A stretch of 64,000 nucleotides of DNA from Streptococcus cristatus (GCF_003943505.1 NZ_RJPS01000006.1:50245-114244), one strand, 5' to 3'. Positions 19,088 to 29,676 are shown, counted from the first letter of the stretch. Numbers and translations: made by a program. The notes: generated by a model from the letters alone, not told the origin.

Positions 19088-20761
19088 ATGGTTTTATCAG
19101 ATATTGAAATTGCGAATTCGGTTCAAATGAAGCCCATCAAAGAGGTGGCAGAAAAGCTAGGAATTGCTGAAGACGCCTTGTCTCTTTATGGAAATTACAA
19201 GGCAAAAATAAGTGCCGGCCAGCTGGAAGCCCTCAAAGACAAGCCAGACGGCAAACTGATTCTCGTGACAGCTATTTCTCCGACACCAGCTGGAGAAGGT
19301 AAGACCACGACTTCTGTCGGATTAGTCGATGCTTTGGCTGCTATCGGTAAAAAAGCCGTTATCGCTCTGCGGGAACCTTCACTCGGACCTGTCTTTGGTA
19401 TCAAAGGTGGAGCTGCTGGCGGTGGGCACGCTCAAGTTGTGCCCATGGAAGACATCAACCTCCACTTCACTGGTGACTTTCATGCCATCGGTGTTGCCAA
19501 CAACCTGCTGGCAGCCCTCATTGACAACCACATCCACCATGGCAATGCCTTAGGCATCGACTCTCGCCGCATCACTTGGAAGCGGGCAGTGGATATGAAT
19601 GACCGGCAGTTGCGCCACATTGTGGATGGCTTGCAGGGCAAGGTCAACGGTGTTCCGCGTGAAGACGGTTTTGACATTACAGTTGCTTCTGAGGTTATGG
19701 CTATTCTCTGTCTGTCCGAAAATATCACTGACCTCAAGAACCGTTTGGAAAAGATTATCATTGGCTACAGCTTTGAAGGTAAGCCAGTAACTGCTAAGGA
19801 TCTGAAAGCTGGTGGCGCTATGGCGGCTGTCCTCAAAGACGCCATCCATCCAAACTTGGTTCAAACCCTGGAACACACGCCAGCCTTGATTCACGGCGGA
19901 CCTTTCGCCAATATTGCCCATGGCTGTAACAGTATCCTAGCTACCAAGCTAGCTCTCAAATATGCCGACTATGCAGTCACAGAAGCTGGTTTCGGTGCTG
20001 ACCTCGGTGCTGAAAAATTCATCGATATCAAATGCCGTACATCTGGTCTTCGCCCATCAGCTGTAGTTCTGGTTGCTACTATCCGCGCTCTCAAGATGCA
20101 CGGTGGTGTGGCTAAGAGTGACTTGGCTGAAGAAAATGTCCAAGCTGTTGTAGATGGACTGCCAAACTTGGAAAAACATCTGGAAAACATTCAAGATGTT
20201 TATGGCCTGCCAGCAGTCGTTGCCATCAATAAATTCCCGCTGGATACCGAAGCAGAATTGCAAGCAGTTTATGACGCCTGCCAAAAACGCGGGGTTGACG
20301 TAGTGATTTCTGATGTCTGGGCGAATGGCGGAGCCGGCGGTAAAGAGTTGGCTGAAAAAGTCGTTGAACTGACCGAAGGAGACAATCACTTCCAATTTGT
20401 ATATAATGAAGAGGACTCCATTGAAACCAAGCTCAACAAAATTGTTACTAAGGTTTATGGAGGTAAGGGCGTTCGCCTGACTCCTGCTGCTAAGCGTGAG
20501 CTCAAACAACTGGAAGAGCTAGGCTTCTCCAACTATCCTATCTGCATGGCTAAGACGCAGTATTCTTTCTCAGACGACGCTAAGAAACTGGGGGCTCCTA
20601 AAGACTTTGTCGTGACGATCAGCCAGCTTAAAGTTTCTGCTGGCGCAGGCTTCATCGTTGCTCTAACTGGTGCAATCATGACCATGCCAGGATTGCCTAA
20701 AGTGCCAGCCAGCGAAAAGATTGATGTTGACAAAGACGGCAATATCAGCGGTTTGTTCTAA
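19088..20761 (+). CDS. fhs: Formate-tetrahydrofolate ligase
   Basis: Fhs interconverts formate, THF and ATP with 10-formyl-THF and ADP. The 557-residue protein shows the P-loop [14 protein letters not shown] (about 60-73), [27 protein letters not shown] and the C-terminal [19 protein letters not shown]. The start at 19088 has AAGAGG upstream; an ATG ten codons earlier has no site. Its place inside a histidine-degradation operon suggests it runs in the ATP-forming direction on one-carbon units from fchA, or feeds them into purine synthesis. The first option is inference and also needs a methenyl-THF cyclohydrolase from elsewhere. Confidence 0.97.
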   Translation: MVLSDIEIANSVQMKPIKEVAEKLGIAEDALSLYGNYKAKISAGQLEALKDKPDGKLILVTAISPTPAGEGKTTTSVGLVDALAAIGKKAVIALREPSLGPVFGIKGGAAGGGHAQVVPMEDINLHFTGDFHAIGVANNLLAALIDNHIHHGNALGIDSRRITWKRAVDMNDRQLRHIVDGLQGKVNGVPREDGFDITVASEVMAILCLSENITDLKNRLEKIIIGYSFEGKPVTAKDLKAGGAMAAVLKDAIHPNLVQTLEHTPALIHGGPFANIAHGCNSILATKLALKYADYAVTEAGFGADLGAEKFIDIKCRTSGLRPSAVVLVATIRALKMHGGVAKSDLAEENVQAVVDGLPNLEKHLENIQDVYGLPAVVAINKFPLDTEAELQAVYDACQKRGVDVVISDVWANGGAGGKELAEKVVELTEGDNHFQFVYNEEDSIETKLNKIVTKVYGGKGVRLTPAAKRELKQLEELGFSNYPICMAKTQYSFSDDAKKLGAPKDFVVTISQLKVSAGAGFIVALTGAIMTMPGLPKVPASEKIDVDKDGNISGLF

Positions 20762-20773
20762 TAAATACCAAAA

Positions 20774-21373
20774 ATGACAAATGTAACCCTTCTAAAATCA
20801 AACGATTTTCAAGTTTCCGATTGGTCAGGGGGAAAGACGAAGCAACTTTATCTTTCCCCGCCAACTGGCCACTATGGCAAGCGGGAATTTGACTATCGGC
20901 TCTCAACAGCGACTGTGGAGTTGGCTGAAAGTCAGTTTTCTGACCTCAGCGGCTTTCACCGCATTCTCATGAGCCTGGACCAGACACTTCATCTCCACAA
21001 TGCCAGCCGGCAGGAGGAAACGGTTCTAGCTCCCTTTACCCCCTATTTTTTCGAAGGGAGTGATTCTATCACAAGTCGTGGGACTTGTACCGACTTTAAC
21101 TTAATCTACAGCGACCATTATCAGGGACAGATGCTTGCCATCTCAGATAGAGAAGAGCTTAGTCAAGATGAAGCAATTCAATTTATCTATGCCTTGAGTG
21201 ATTTGATGGTGACAGGAACAGGCCTGCCATCGCTTAACCTAGAGACAGGGCAACTTCTGATAGTGGAAAAAGAGGCTCAGGAAACTGAGCTGCAAATAAT
21301 GTTTTCGAGTAACCAGCCACAGGGAACGCCCCTTGCTATATGGGCTGGTTTGACCCATATCCCTACTAAGTAA
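20774..21373 (+). CDS. hutD: HutD/Ves family protein
   Basis: A 199-residue cupin-fold protein of the HutD/Ves family (DWSGGKTKQLYLSPP near residues 17-31, FSDLSGFHRILMSLDQTLHLHN, and a C-terminal half with DFNLIY). HutD occurs in many hut operons and has been proposed to limit urocanate accumulation, but its biochemical role is unclear. It starts 12 bases after fhs without an obvious Shine-Dalgarno site, suggesting translation coupled to fhs. Confidence 0.85.
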   Translation: MTNVTLLKSNDFQVSDWSGGKTKQLYLSPPTGHYGKREFDYRLSTATVELAESQFSDLSGFHRILMSLDQTLHLHNASRQEETVLAPFTPYFFEGSDSITSRGTCTDFNLIYSDHYQGQMLAISDREELSQDEAIQFIYALSDLMVTGTGLPSLNLETGQLLIVEKEAQETELQIMFSSNQPQGTPLAIWAGLTHIPTK

Positions 21374-21448
21374 AGATACAAGGATGTCCTATCATCGTTC
21401 TATCTTTACTTGGAAAGGATCCCATATCTCTAAAGGAGAAACATTATT

Positions 21449-22801
21449 ATGAATGCGACTAAACTCACTGCACAAGAACAAGAGCGAGAAAATGCGAAAT
21501 TCAGCTTTTCTGGCGCTACTCTCTATGGTATCAATGCTGTTATCGGTTCAGGAATTTTCCTCCTACCTCAAAAAATTTATAAAGGACTGGGCCCTGCTTC
21601 TCTAGCTGTCATGCTGGGAACTGCCCTCCTCGTTATTCTCTTAGCCGTCTGCTTGGCAGAAACTGCTGGTTATTTTAATAAAAATGGCGGAGCCTTCCAA
21701 TATTCCAAAGCAGCCTTTGGAGACTTTGTCGGATTTAATGTTGGCTTCCTAGGCTGGGCGGTTACCATCATCGCTTGGTCAGCAATGGCAGCAGGATTTG
21801 CGAGACTTTTTGTCATTACTTTTAAATCCTTTGCCCCCTATGAACTTTTACTCAGTGTGAGCCTGATTATCCTACTCAGTCTGATGAATATCTCAGGTCT
21901 TAAGACCTCCAAAATGTTCACCTTGACCGCAACCGTAGCCAAGCTCATCCCAATTGTCGCTTTCAGTCTATGTGCGATTTTCTTCATCAAAGGAGGAATT
22001 GACAAAGGAAACTTCACTCCGTTTCTTCAGCTAGAACCTGGCGTGGATATCATGAAAGCCATCTCTAGTACAGCTATCTATATCTTCTACGGTTTCATCG
22101 GTTTTGAAACCATGTCTATCGTTGCTGGTGAAATGCGCAACCCAGAAAAGAATGTGCCTAGGGCTATTTTGGGCTCTATCAGTATTGTATCTGTTCTCTA
22201 TATGCTGATTATCGCAGGAACTATCGCCATGCTAGGTAGCCGAATCCTACAAACAGATGCCTCTGTGCAAGACGCCTTTGTCGAAATGATTGGCCCTGCT
22301 GGAGCATGGATTGTTTCTATCGGAGCGCTGATCTCTATTGCTGGACTTAACATCGGGGAATCTATCATGGTCCCACGTTATGGTGCAGCCATTGCAGATG
22401 AAGGCTTGTTACCTAAAAAAATCGCTGAAACCAATGCTAAAAACGCCCCTGTAATTGCCATTATTATCTCTGGACTTTTGTCCATCGCCCTACTCTTTAC
22501 AGGAACATTTGAAGTATTAGCGGCTCTCAGCGTAGTCTTCCGCTTCTTCCAATACATCCCAACTGCTCTAGCCGTATTGGTTTTGAGAAAGAAATATCCA
22601 GATAAAAAGGTGGTCTTCCGCGTTCCATTTGGTCCAGTCATTCCAATTTTGGCAGTTCTAGTCAGCCTCGTCATGATTTGGGGTGAAAATCCAATGAACT
22701 ATGTCTATGGTCTCATCGGTGTCCTTGTCGCCAGCGCAGTCTACTATATCTATATAGTACTGATTTGTAAAAATAAAGTTCTTGAACAAAAAGGAGAATG
22801 A
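21449..22801 (+). CDS. APC-family amino acid permease, probably for histidine or urocanate
   Basis: A 450-residue transporter with about 12 membrane segments. The N-terminal signature LYGINAVIGSGIFLLPQKIY is the unwound TM1 substrate site of the APC superfamily, and GFIGFETMSIVAGEMRNPEKNVPRA is the typical TM6-loop region. Its position between hutD and hutH suggests it imports histidine (or urocanate), but the sequence alone does not fix the substrate. AAAGGAG lies ahead of the ATG. The stop overlaps an upstream ATG of hutH. Confidence 0.88.
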   Translation: MNATKLTAQEQERENAKFSFSGATLYGINAVIGSGIFLLPQKIYKGLGPASLAVMLGTALLVILLAVCLAETAGYFNKNGGAFQYSKAAFGDFVGFNVGFLGWAVTIIAWSAMAAGFARLFVITFKSFAPYELLLSVSLIILLSLMNISGLKTSKMFTLTATVAKLIPIVAFSLCAIFFIKGGIDKGNFTPFLQLEPGVDIMKAISSTAIYIFYGFIGFETMSIVAGEMRNPEKNVPRAILGSISIVSVLYMLIIAGTIAMLGSRILQTDASVQDAFVEMIGPAGAWIVSIGALISIAGLNIGESIMVPRYGAAIADEGLLPKKIAETNAKNAPVIAIIISGLLSIALLFTGTFEVLAALSVVFRFFQYIPTALAVLVLRKKYPDKKVVFRVPFGPVIPILAVLVSLVMIWGENPMNYVYGLIGVLVASAVYYIYIVLICKNKVLEQKGE

Positions 22802-22806
22802 ATCTT

Positions 22807-24348
22807 ATGACACATGTAATCAATTTGGATGGCGAACACCTTACTTTAGAAGATGTCATTGCAGTAGCTCGTCATGGAGCCACCTGTGAAATCGACCAAG
22901 AATCTAAGAAAGCTGTAGAAGCTTCCCGTAAAATCGTAGATGACATCGTCCGCGAAAAGCGGGTAGTCTACGGTGTTACGACTGGCTTTGGCTCCCTCTG
23001 CAATGTCAGCATCTCGCCAGAAGATACAACTCAACTGCAGGAAAACTTGATTCGCACCCATGCTTCAGGATTTGGCGATCCTCTTCCTGAAGATGCAGTT
23101 CGTGCTATCATGTTAATCCGGATTAATTCTCTGGTCAAGGGCTATTCTGGTATCCGTCTCTCTACCGTCGAAAAACTTCTAGAATTGCTCAATAAAGGCG
23201 TCGTGCCTTACATTCCGGAAAAAGGCTCTTTGGGAGCTTCTGGTGACTTAGCACCGCTGGCTCACATGGTTCTGCCTATGCTGGGACTGGGCCACGCATA
23301 CTATCAAGGCCAATTGCTCTCTGGACAAGAAGCTTTGGACAAGGCCGGCATCGAGAAAATTGCTCTAGCAGCCAAGGAAGGGCTGGCACTGATTAACGGA
23401 ACGACTGTCCTGACAGGTATCGGAGCTCTGGCTACCTACGATGCCATCCAGCTGCTTAAATTGTCAGATGTCGCTGGTGCCCTTTCCATGGAGGTCCACA
23501 ATGGTATTACCAGTCCTTTCGAAGAAGACCTGCATACCATTCGTCCTCAAAGCGGACAGCTGGCTACAGCCCGCAATATCCGCAACCTTCTAGAAGGCAG
23601 TGGCAACACAACCGTAGCTACTCAACAACGGGTCCAAGACCCTTACACCCTGCGTTGTATTCCACAGATTCATGGTGCCAGCAAGGACTCTATCGCTTAT
23701 GTCAAGGCCAAGGTTGAGATTGAAATCAACTCTGTTACAGACAACCCTATCATCACCAAAGAAGGCCATGTTATCTCAGGCGGTAACTTCCACGGTGAAC
23801 CAATGGCTCAGCCATTTGACTTCCTCGGTATCGCTATTTCTGAAATCGGTAATGTATCCGAGCGTCGTGTAGAACGTCTGGTCAACAGCCAACTGAGCAA
23901 GCTCCCATCCTTCTTGGTCAAACATCCAGGACTCAACTCTGGCTTTATGATTACCCAGTATGCTTGTGCTTCGCTTGCTTCTGAAAACAAAGTCCTAGCT
24001 CATCCAGCCAGCGTAGACTCTATCCCATCTTGTGAAAATCAAGAAGACTTTGTCAGCATGGGAACTACTGCAGCACGCAAGGCAGCTGAAATTCTCAAGA
24101 ATTCTCGCCGCATCGTGGCAACAGAAATCATGGCAGCCTGCCAAGCTCTGGATCTGAAACCAGAAAACCATGAACTTGGTAAAGGAACCAAGCCAGCCTA
24201 CGACCTCTTCCGTCAGCATGTCCGCTTTATCGAGTTTGACAAGGACATCGAAATCTATGAAGAGCTCAACAAAGCTTCTGAGCTGATTGAAAACGAAGAA
24301 TTCCTAGCAGCCGTTGAAAAGGCTGTAGACTTGAGCATTCAGTTCTAA
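22807..24348 (+). CDS. hutH: Histidine ammonia-lyase
   Basis: HutH deaminates L-histidine to trans-urocanate, the first step. The 513-residue protein has the self-forming MIO cofactor triad Ala144-Ser145-Gly146 in GSLGASGDLAPLAHM, the YGVTTGFGSL motif near 55-64 and the QDPYTLRC / TDNPI active-site regions. I prefer the ATG at 22807, ten bases after AAGGAG; the in-frame ATG at 22798 is only one base from it. hutH is the last gene of the rightward operon, unusual for the enzyme of the first step, and is followed by a terminator. Confidence 0.97.
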   Translation: MTHVINLDGEHLTLEDVIAVARHGATCEIDQESKKAVEASRKIVDDIVREKRVVYGVTTGFGSLCNVSISPEDTTQLQENLIRTHASGFGDPLPEDAVRAIMLIRINSLVKGYSGIRLSTVEKLLELLNKGVVPYIPEKGSLGASGDLAPLAHMVLPMLGLGHAYYQGQLLSGQEALDKAGIEKIALAAKEGLALINGTTVLTGIGALATYDAIQLLKLSDVAGALSMEVHNGITSPFEEDLHTIRPQSGQLATARNIRNLLEGSGNTTVATQQRVQDPYTLRCIPQIHGASKDSIAYVKAKVEIEINSVTDNPIITKEGHVISGGNFHGEPMAQPFDFLGIAISEIGNVSERRVERLVNSQLSKLPSFLVKHPGLNSGFMITQYACASLASENKVLAHPASVDSIPSCENQEDFVSMGTTAARKAAEILKNSRRIVATEIMAACQALDLKPENHELGKGTKPAYDLFRQHVRFIEFDKDIEIYEELNKASELIENEEFLAAVEKAVDLSIQF

Positions 24349-24377
24349 AGCTGATGACTCTGTAAAAAAGCTAACCT

Positions 24378-24412
24378 AAGAAGCCCGCTCTCGTTCAGCT
24401 GGGCTTCTTTTC
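24378..24412 (+). terminator. Terminator after hutH
   Basis: AAGAAGCCC and GGGCTTCTT form a 9-bp stem with a TTTT tail. It separates hutH from the hutG promoter. Confidence 0.85.
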
Positions 24413-24425
24413 CCGCCAAAAGCCA

Positions 24426-24454
24426 TTGACAGGCTTAGCGGAAACTCTTATAAT
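24426..24454 (+). promoter_or_regulatory. Consensus promoter of hutG
   Basis: TTGACA (24426-24431) and TATAAT (24449-24454) with a 17-base spacer, a perfect sigma-A promoter. hutG therefore looks independently and strongly expressed. Confidence 0.92.
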
Positions 24455-24490
24455 AAAGTCGCAAGTATCGTTATGGAAAAGGACAAAATC

Positions 24491-25480
24491 ATGTTAGAAG
24501 ATTACTATCAGCTAGATAACAGCTATTATCATAAGAGACTGGATGATGATTTATATGCTGCCAAATGGGGTATGGTTATTGAGTTTTTGGACTTAAATGA
24601 CCCTAACTTAAAACCCTTTGACGGCGTCAACTTTGCCTTGATTGGCTTCAAGAGTGATAAAGGGGTCTATATCAACCACGGTCGAGTGGGGGCTGTCGAA
24701 GGACCACAAGCTATCCGAACTCAGCTGGCCAAGCTTCCTTGGCATCTTGGCAGAAACGTCCGCGTCTTTGATGTTGGCGATATTGACGGGCCTAACCGCT
24801 CTCTGGAGCAGCTGCAACAAAGCTTGGCTCGAGCAGTCAAACGCCTGCGAGAGCTCAATCTCCGGCCCATTGTCCTAGGTGGCGGCCACGAAACCGCCTA
24901 CGGCAACTATCTAGGTCTCAAGTCGTCACTAAATCCTGATCAAAACTTAGCTGTGATCAATATGGATGCCCATTTTGACCTACGCCCCTACGATCAGACG
25001 GGCCCCAACTCCGGTACCGGTTTTCGTCAAATGTTTGATGATACCTTAGCTCAGAAACAGATCTTTAACTACCTCATCCTAGGGATTCAGGAGCACAATA
25101 ATAATCTCTTTCTCTTTGACTTTGTAGCCAAATCCAAGGCTATCCAGTTCCTAACTGGAATGGACATTTACCAAATGGGTCACAAGGAAGTCTGCAAGGT
25201 AGTTGATGCTTTTCTAGCCGATAAAGAGCAGGTCTATTTAACCATTGATATTGACTGCTTTGCAGCTGGCGCCGCTCCTGGTGTCAGTGCCATCCAGTCA
25301 CTGGGGGTAGATCCCAATCTGGCTGTACTGGTCTTCCAGCATATCGCAGCATCAGGCAAGTTGATCGGCTTTGATATCGTCGAAGTCTCTCCCCCTCACG
25401 ATATAGATAACCACACGGCCAACCTAGCGGCAAGTTTTGTCTTTTACCTGACCCAAGTCTGGGCACAAGTACATGACTAA
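24491..25480 (+). CDS. hutG: Formimidoylglutamase
   Basis: HutG hydrolyses formiminoglutamate to glutamate and formamide. The 329-residue protein is of the arginase/ureohydrolase fold with its manganese-binding motifs: [18 protein letters not shown] and [10 protein letters not shown], and an EVSPPHD motif near the C-terminus. The start at 24491 follows AAAAGGAC; an ATG six codons earlier lacks a site. It duplicates the job of ftcD-fchA by a folate-independent route and has its own strong promoter between two terminators. Confidence 0.95.
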   Translation: MLEDYYQLDNSYYHKRLDDDLYAAKWGMVIEFLDLNDPNLKPFDGVNFALIGFKSDKGVYINHGRVGAVEGPQAIRTQLAKLPWHLGRNVRVFDVGDIDGPNRSLEQLQQSLARAVKRLRELNLRPIVLGGGHETAYGNYLGLKSSLNPDQNLAVINMDAHFDLRPYDQTGPNSGTGFRQMFDDTLAQKQIFNYLILGIQEHNNNLFLFDFVAKSKAIQFLTGMDIYQMGHKEVCKVVDAFLADKEQVYLTIDIDCFAAGAAPGVSAIQSLGVDPNLAVLVFQHIAASGKLIGFDIVEVSPPHDIDNHTANLAASFVFYLTQVWAQVHD

Positions 25481-25510
25481 TGGGGATTTAAAAACTTCAT
25501 TACAAACATC

Positions 25511-25543
25511 AAAAGAGGATGAACATTGCTTTCATCCTCTTTT
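25511..25543. terminator. Bidirectional terminator between hutG and the SARP regulator
   Basis: AAAAGAGGATGAA and TTCATCCTCTTTT form a 13-bp perfect stem with a 7-base loop, between convergent genes. Confidence 0.92.
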
Positions 25544-25559
25544 ATTGTGAGTTTAATGC

Positions 25560-28500
25560 CTAAGATAGCCCTTGGCGTAAGTTTTCTAATTCCTTTAGTT
25601 GATGACGATCCCGGTAGGGATTGAGCTGACTTTTGGCTGTTTCATAATAAGTTTCAAAGTCCTGATCTAGTAAATTTTCAAAACCAGCTTCTTGCAAGCT
25701 GCCAGCCAGCTGGCGATACTTGATCACAGCCATCAGATAGTAGATCAAGCCCTTGTCTCGCGGATTGCCATAGCGACTAATGAGACTATCCTTTTTCCGC
25801 AGCAGATCAAGCACCGGCTGATAATCTCCCTTCTCGCAGCCAATCAAAGCCAAATAAACTTCCAGCTGGGTCTCCTTCCAAGGAAAGCTGAGCGACTTCA
25901 AGGCTGCTTTCGCTTTCAGCAAGATTCGCTCCGCCTGCTCATAATCTTTCAGCTGATAATAAGTCAGTCCCAAGCCTATGTAGAAAGCAAAAATCGAAGG
26001 CTCTGCTGTTTTATTTTCCGTCAACTCAATCGCCTCTTTCTGATGAGCCAGCGCTGTCGTGAAATTCCCACGAATCTGCTCAATCTCTGCCAGATAATCT
26101 AGAGCCGCCGCAATCTGAATCGAATACTTTGAGCGCAACGAAGCCGTCAAACTAAAGCAATCGATAGACTGGTAAAGATGGCGGAGTGATTGCTCCTCAT
26201 CTCCAATCATGAGATGATAAAGTCCCTTGAGTCGAAGATTCATTGCAATAGCTTCGTGATTATTGGCCTGAACTGAAGCATCCAGGGCTAACTCCGTATA
26301 GTAGCGCATCTCAGGAATATTCTCCGTCTGGATGCAATAGTAAATCATCTGCCGATAGCCTTCTAGGAGAAACTCCATCTGCTGCAGCTCTTTAGCAGAA
26401 GCAATCACCTGCTGGATGTTGTCCATTCCCTGCTGGTAATTCCCCGTCCGGATAGCATAGCGCCCTTCCAGATAGAGAAAGCGGAGAACCAATAGCTGAA
26501 AATCTTTGTGATTCTGGTGTTTTCTCTCTAATCCTTCTATTTCCCGACGGATACGATCAAATTGGTCCAAAACCGCTGATTGATTGCTATCATCCGTCTT
26601 TTCGATAAAGCCAAACTCCCGCGAATAAATCGGAAAGAGCTCATGATGAAACTGCAAGGTAGCCTCGAGATAATGCAACTCATACTCCAGAGACTTAATC
26701 GGCTGCTTGGACAGCTTGTAGTGATAGGCGATTTCATTGAGCAACCGAGCATGATAGAGAGAGTCTCCCAGCTGGTCTTCCATGCCTTGGGCAATCTGGT
26801 GATGCAGCATCCGCTTCTTGGCAAGCGGCAAGCGCTCATAAGCATAAATCCGCAAAAGCTCCTGGCTGAACCGTAAAACCAATTCCTCCTGCTCCTCTTC
26901 TATTAAAAGCTGTTTTTGCCCAAATCCTTCAGCAATTTCGACCACTTCTTCCACAGATAGGCCTAGTAACTTAGCTAAGAATGCTACCGAAGCAGGGGAA
27001 CTAAAGCAAGCCAGATAGTCAACCAATTCCTCCTCCTGGCTGCTCAAATAGCCTAATTTCAGAGATAGCTTTGCTTTAATAGCTGAGGTCAATGGTTGGA
27101 ATTTCTCACCCCGAAGAAGCTGTTCCGCATACTCCGACAGAAAGAAAGGAATGCCCTGACTGACCCGATAAATAGCCTCAAGCCGTTCTTCAGATATGGC
27201 CAACTGTCCAGTCTGGGCCTGTAAATAAGCCACACTTGCTTTAAAATCCAGTGGCTGCAACTCAATGCAGTCTAACTGGCTACGAAGCAACAAGTGATTG
27301 AAAAAGCGGCCAAGATAGGGTGGCGTACTCAGATGCTTGGTCAACACAAAGGCTACTGGATAATCCCTCAAATGGTTCATAACCTGCTCTAAAACAGCCA
27401 CACTAGCCTCATCCATCCAGTGACAGTCCTCAACTAAGATCACCAGGGCCTTTTTCTTAGAAATCTTTTGCAAAATATCCAGCACAAACCGAGCCAGACG
27501 ATCCGTATTCAGCTCAAAATCCGAAGCTTCACCTGCCATCATCGGAAAATAACTATCCAAAATAACCTGCCACTGGCTAGTCGAAAGGATCTGATGCTGA
27601 ATAACTAGGTCACCCAAGCCATCTAGCAGACTACGCCAAGGCTGCAATCCGACCGTCATTTCTTCCTTGAAGCACTCTGCCATAACAATCTGGAAATACT
27701 TAGTCTGATTAGCCAGTACCTGTCGAGTCACTGTCCGTTTACCGATACCAGTACCACCGACTAAGAGCAGCGCACGAGGTTCTTGCCTCTCTAAAATCTT
27801 AGAAAAATAAGATTCCAAATGCTTGATTTCATCCACTCGGCCAAAGAAGTGGGCTGTATTACGTAAAAATTGCTTGATTTTACGCTCACTGCGATCCTTG
27901 GCCATCACTTCATGGTACAGCTGTTGGATTGCTTCATTCGGACTAATCCCCAATTCCTTGTCCAAGAGATTGACCAATTTATAATAAGTCTCAATTACCT
28001 TACCAGGTCGATCATTCTCCTGATAGAGCTTCATCAGCAAATGATAATTCTTTTCATCAAACTCATCGATGCTGATCATACGATGCAGATTTCGCTCTGA
28101 TTCCTCCAAATTCGACGGATCTTTTTCCAACTTTTGGTAGCAAGCCTGGATATAGAGCTGCTCATATCGCGTCCGCATTTTGGACCCCCAATAGTCAAAG
28201 GCTTCACTGTCCTTGAGATAGAAGCCCTGCAGAAAATCACCCTGATAGAGCGACAGACGCTCCGCTGGATGGTCCGTGAAAATTTCTACATCACTTTCAA
28301 TCGCACACTCGGGATTAAGCGACAGCACAGTCCGGTTAGGAGCAATAATCCATTCTCCCCCCAATAGCTTGTTAGCCTGATAAATGGTATTCCGCAGATT
28401 CTTTTTGGCGGTCTGATTGTCCTTATTTTCCCAGAGGATCCCCGCAATCTCCTCCCGATTGACTGCTCCATTGATATGGAGATAATAGAGCAGAGCATTG

Positions 28501-28589
28501 ATTTTGGCAAAAGGAAAAAAGACCTCCTCTTGATTGAGAAAGACACTCGGGCTTCCCAGCAATTTTAACTTCAAACGATCTTCGGTCAT
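25560..28589 (-). CDS. Large SARP/BTAD-type ATPase transcriptional regulator
   Basis: This 1009-residue protein starts with an OmpR-like winged helix (about 5-100, LKLLGSPSVFLNQEEVFF...AKKNLRNTIYQANKLLGG). A bacterial transcriptional activation domain follows (about 108-230, ending LGISPNEAIQQLYHEVM), then an AAA/STAND ATPase with Walker A GGTGIGKR (278-285) and Walker B ALVILVEDCHWMDEAS (about 375-390). The second half is helical and resembles tetratricopeptide repeats. The layout is that of AfsR-like activators, common in actinomycetes. The start at 28589 follows TTGGAGG; an ATG 21 codons earlier has no site. It converges on hutG and is the only regulator near the hut cluster, so control of hut is a reasonable guess but unproven. 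Confidence 0.85.
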   Translation of the reverse strand: MTEDRLKLKLLGSPSVFLNQEEVFFPFAKINALLYYLHINGAVNREEIAGILWENKDNQTAKKNLRNTIYQANKLLGGEWIIAPNRTVLSLNPECAIESDVEIFTDHPAERLSLYQGDFLQGFYLKDSEAFDYWGSKMRTRYEQLYIQACYQKLEKDPSNLEESERNLHRMISIDEFDEKNYHLLMKLYQENDRPGKVIETYYKLVNLLDKELGISPNEAIQQLYHEVMAKDRSERKIKQFLRNTAHFFGRVDEIKHLESYFSKILERQEPRALLLVGGTGIGKRTVTRQVLANQTKYFQIVMAECFKEEMTVGLQPWRSLLDGLGDLVIQHQILSTSQWQVILDSYFPMMAGEASDFELNTDRLARFVLDILQKISKKKALVILVEDCHWMDEASVAVLEQVMNHLRDYPVAFVLTKHLSTPPYLGRFFNHLLLRSQLDCIELQPLDFKASVAYLQAQTGQLAISEERLEAIYRVSQGIPFFLSEYAEQLLRGEKFQPLTSAIKAKLSLKLGYLSSQEEELVDYLACFSSPASVAFLAKLLGLSVEEVVEIAEGFGQKQLLIEEEQEELVLRFSQELLRIYAYERLPLAKKRMLHHQIAQGMEDQLGDSLYHARLLNEIAYHYKLSKQPIKSLEYELHYLEATLQFHHELFPIYSREFGFIEKTDDSNQSAVLDQFDRIRREIEGLERKHQNHKDFQLLVLRFLYLEGRYAIRTGNYQQGMDNIQQVIASAKELQQMEFLLEGYRQMIYYCIQTENIPEMRYYTELALDASVQANNHEAIAMNLRLKGLYHLMIGDEEQSLRHLYQSIDCFSLTASLRSKYSIQIAAALDYLAEIEQIRGNFTTALAHQKEAIELTENKTAEPSIFAFYIGLGLTYYQLKDYEQAERILLKAKAALKSLSFPWKETQLEVYLALIGCEKGDYQPVLDLLRKKDSLISRYGNPRDKGLIYYLMAVIKYRQLAGSLQEAGFENLLDQDFETYYETAKSQLNPYRDRHQLKELENLRQGLS

Positions 28590-28754
28590 GTAAACGCCTC
28601 CAAGAAAGCTTATAAAACTAATATAAACAAAATAAGACATTTTAGCAAGCAAGAAAAAACGACTCTATCATTTATCAGCTTCTAAATGATCAAAATCTAT
28701 AAACAAAAACCACTAAACAGCAAATGAATCTGATTAGCGGTCTCTTCATTCATC

Positions 28755-29633
28755 TTAAAAAGATTGAACGGATGGGGTATGGTTAAAAAGCGCATGGGTC
28801 GCCTTATAGATATGGTAAGCTGTTGCCGCGTTATTCATCGTATAGAGATGGATCCCTGCTACATCATGGGTCACCAAATCGACAATTTGATCCACCGCAT
28901 AGGCTAAACCAGCTGTCCGCAGGGATTCTGGATCATGTTCATACTTATCCAGAATAGCCTTGAATTTGCGCGGAAGATGAATATTCTCACACGTTTTCAA
29001 AAGGCGAAGCGCTTGGTTTCGGTTAAGAATAGGCATGATCCCTGCATGAATCGGAACATCGATCCCAGCCAAGGTACACTTATCTTGGAAATCATAGAAG
29101 CGTTCATTGTCAAAGAAGAGCTGAGTGACAAGACTAGAGCAGCCTGCATCCACTTTCTTCTTGAGATTCTGAATATCTGAGATCTGGTTTGGTGAGTCTG
29201 GGTGACCCTCTGGATAGCAAGCACCGATGATGTCAAAATGTGGTGCTTCTGTCTTGATATACTCAATCAAATCAGTCGCATATTTAAAATCATCCTTAGG
29301 AGCCACATCTGGAAAAATATCGCCTCGCAAAGCCAAAATCTGATTGACCCCAACACGATCCAAAGCCTGCAAGATATTGGATACCATTTCCTGGGTTAGA
29401 TAAACAGCTGGCAAATGGGCAATCGTCGGAATCTCAAGGTCATTGGAGATGAACTCAGCCAAACGAACCGTTGTCTCCTCAATATCAAATTTATTATTGC
29501 TGGCAGTCACACTGATAAAGTGGGGAGCCAGATCTTGCATCTCCCTCAACGCCTGAAAAATCTTATCATTGCCTACTGCCGGATTAGGAGGAAATACTTC
29601 AAATGAGAGACTAGGAGTTTGGCGATTCACCAT
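28755..29633 (-). CDS. metF: 5,10-methylenetetrahydrofolate reductase
   Basis: MetF reduces 5,10-methylene-THF to 5-methyl-THF, the methyl donor used by MetE. The 292-residue TIM-barrel flavoprotein shows PSLSFEVFPP at the N-terminus, ILALRGDIF, IGACYPEGHPDS, SLVTQLFFDNERF and HAGIMPILNRNQ. It lies 103 bases downstream of metE on the same strand, so the two probably share control through the palindrome ahead of metE. Confidence 0.97.
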   Translation of the reverse strand: MVNRQTPSLSFEVFPPNPAVGNDKIFQALREMQDLAPHFISVTASNNKFDIEETTVRLAEFISNDLEIPTIAHLPAVYLTQEMVSNILQALDRVGVNQILALRGDIFPDVAPKDDFKYATDLIEYIKTEAPHFDIIGACYPEGHPDSPNQISDIQNLKKKVDAGCSSLVTQLFFDNERFYDFQDKCTLAGIDVPIHAGIMPILNRNQALRLLKTCENIHLPRKFKAILDKYEHDPESLRTAGLAYAVDQIVDLVTHDVAGIHLYTMNNAATAYHIYKATHALFNHTPSVQSF

Positions 29634-29676
29634 AGAGATAAAATTCCTTTCAATCTACTAACTAGCATCCTATAAC

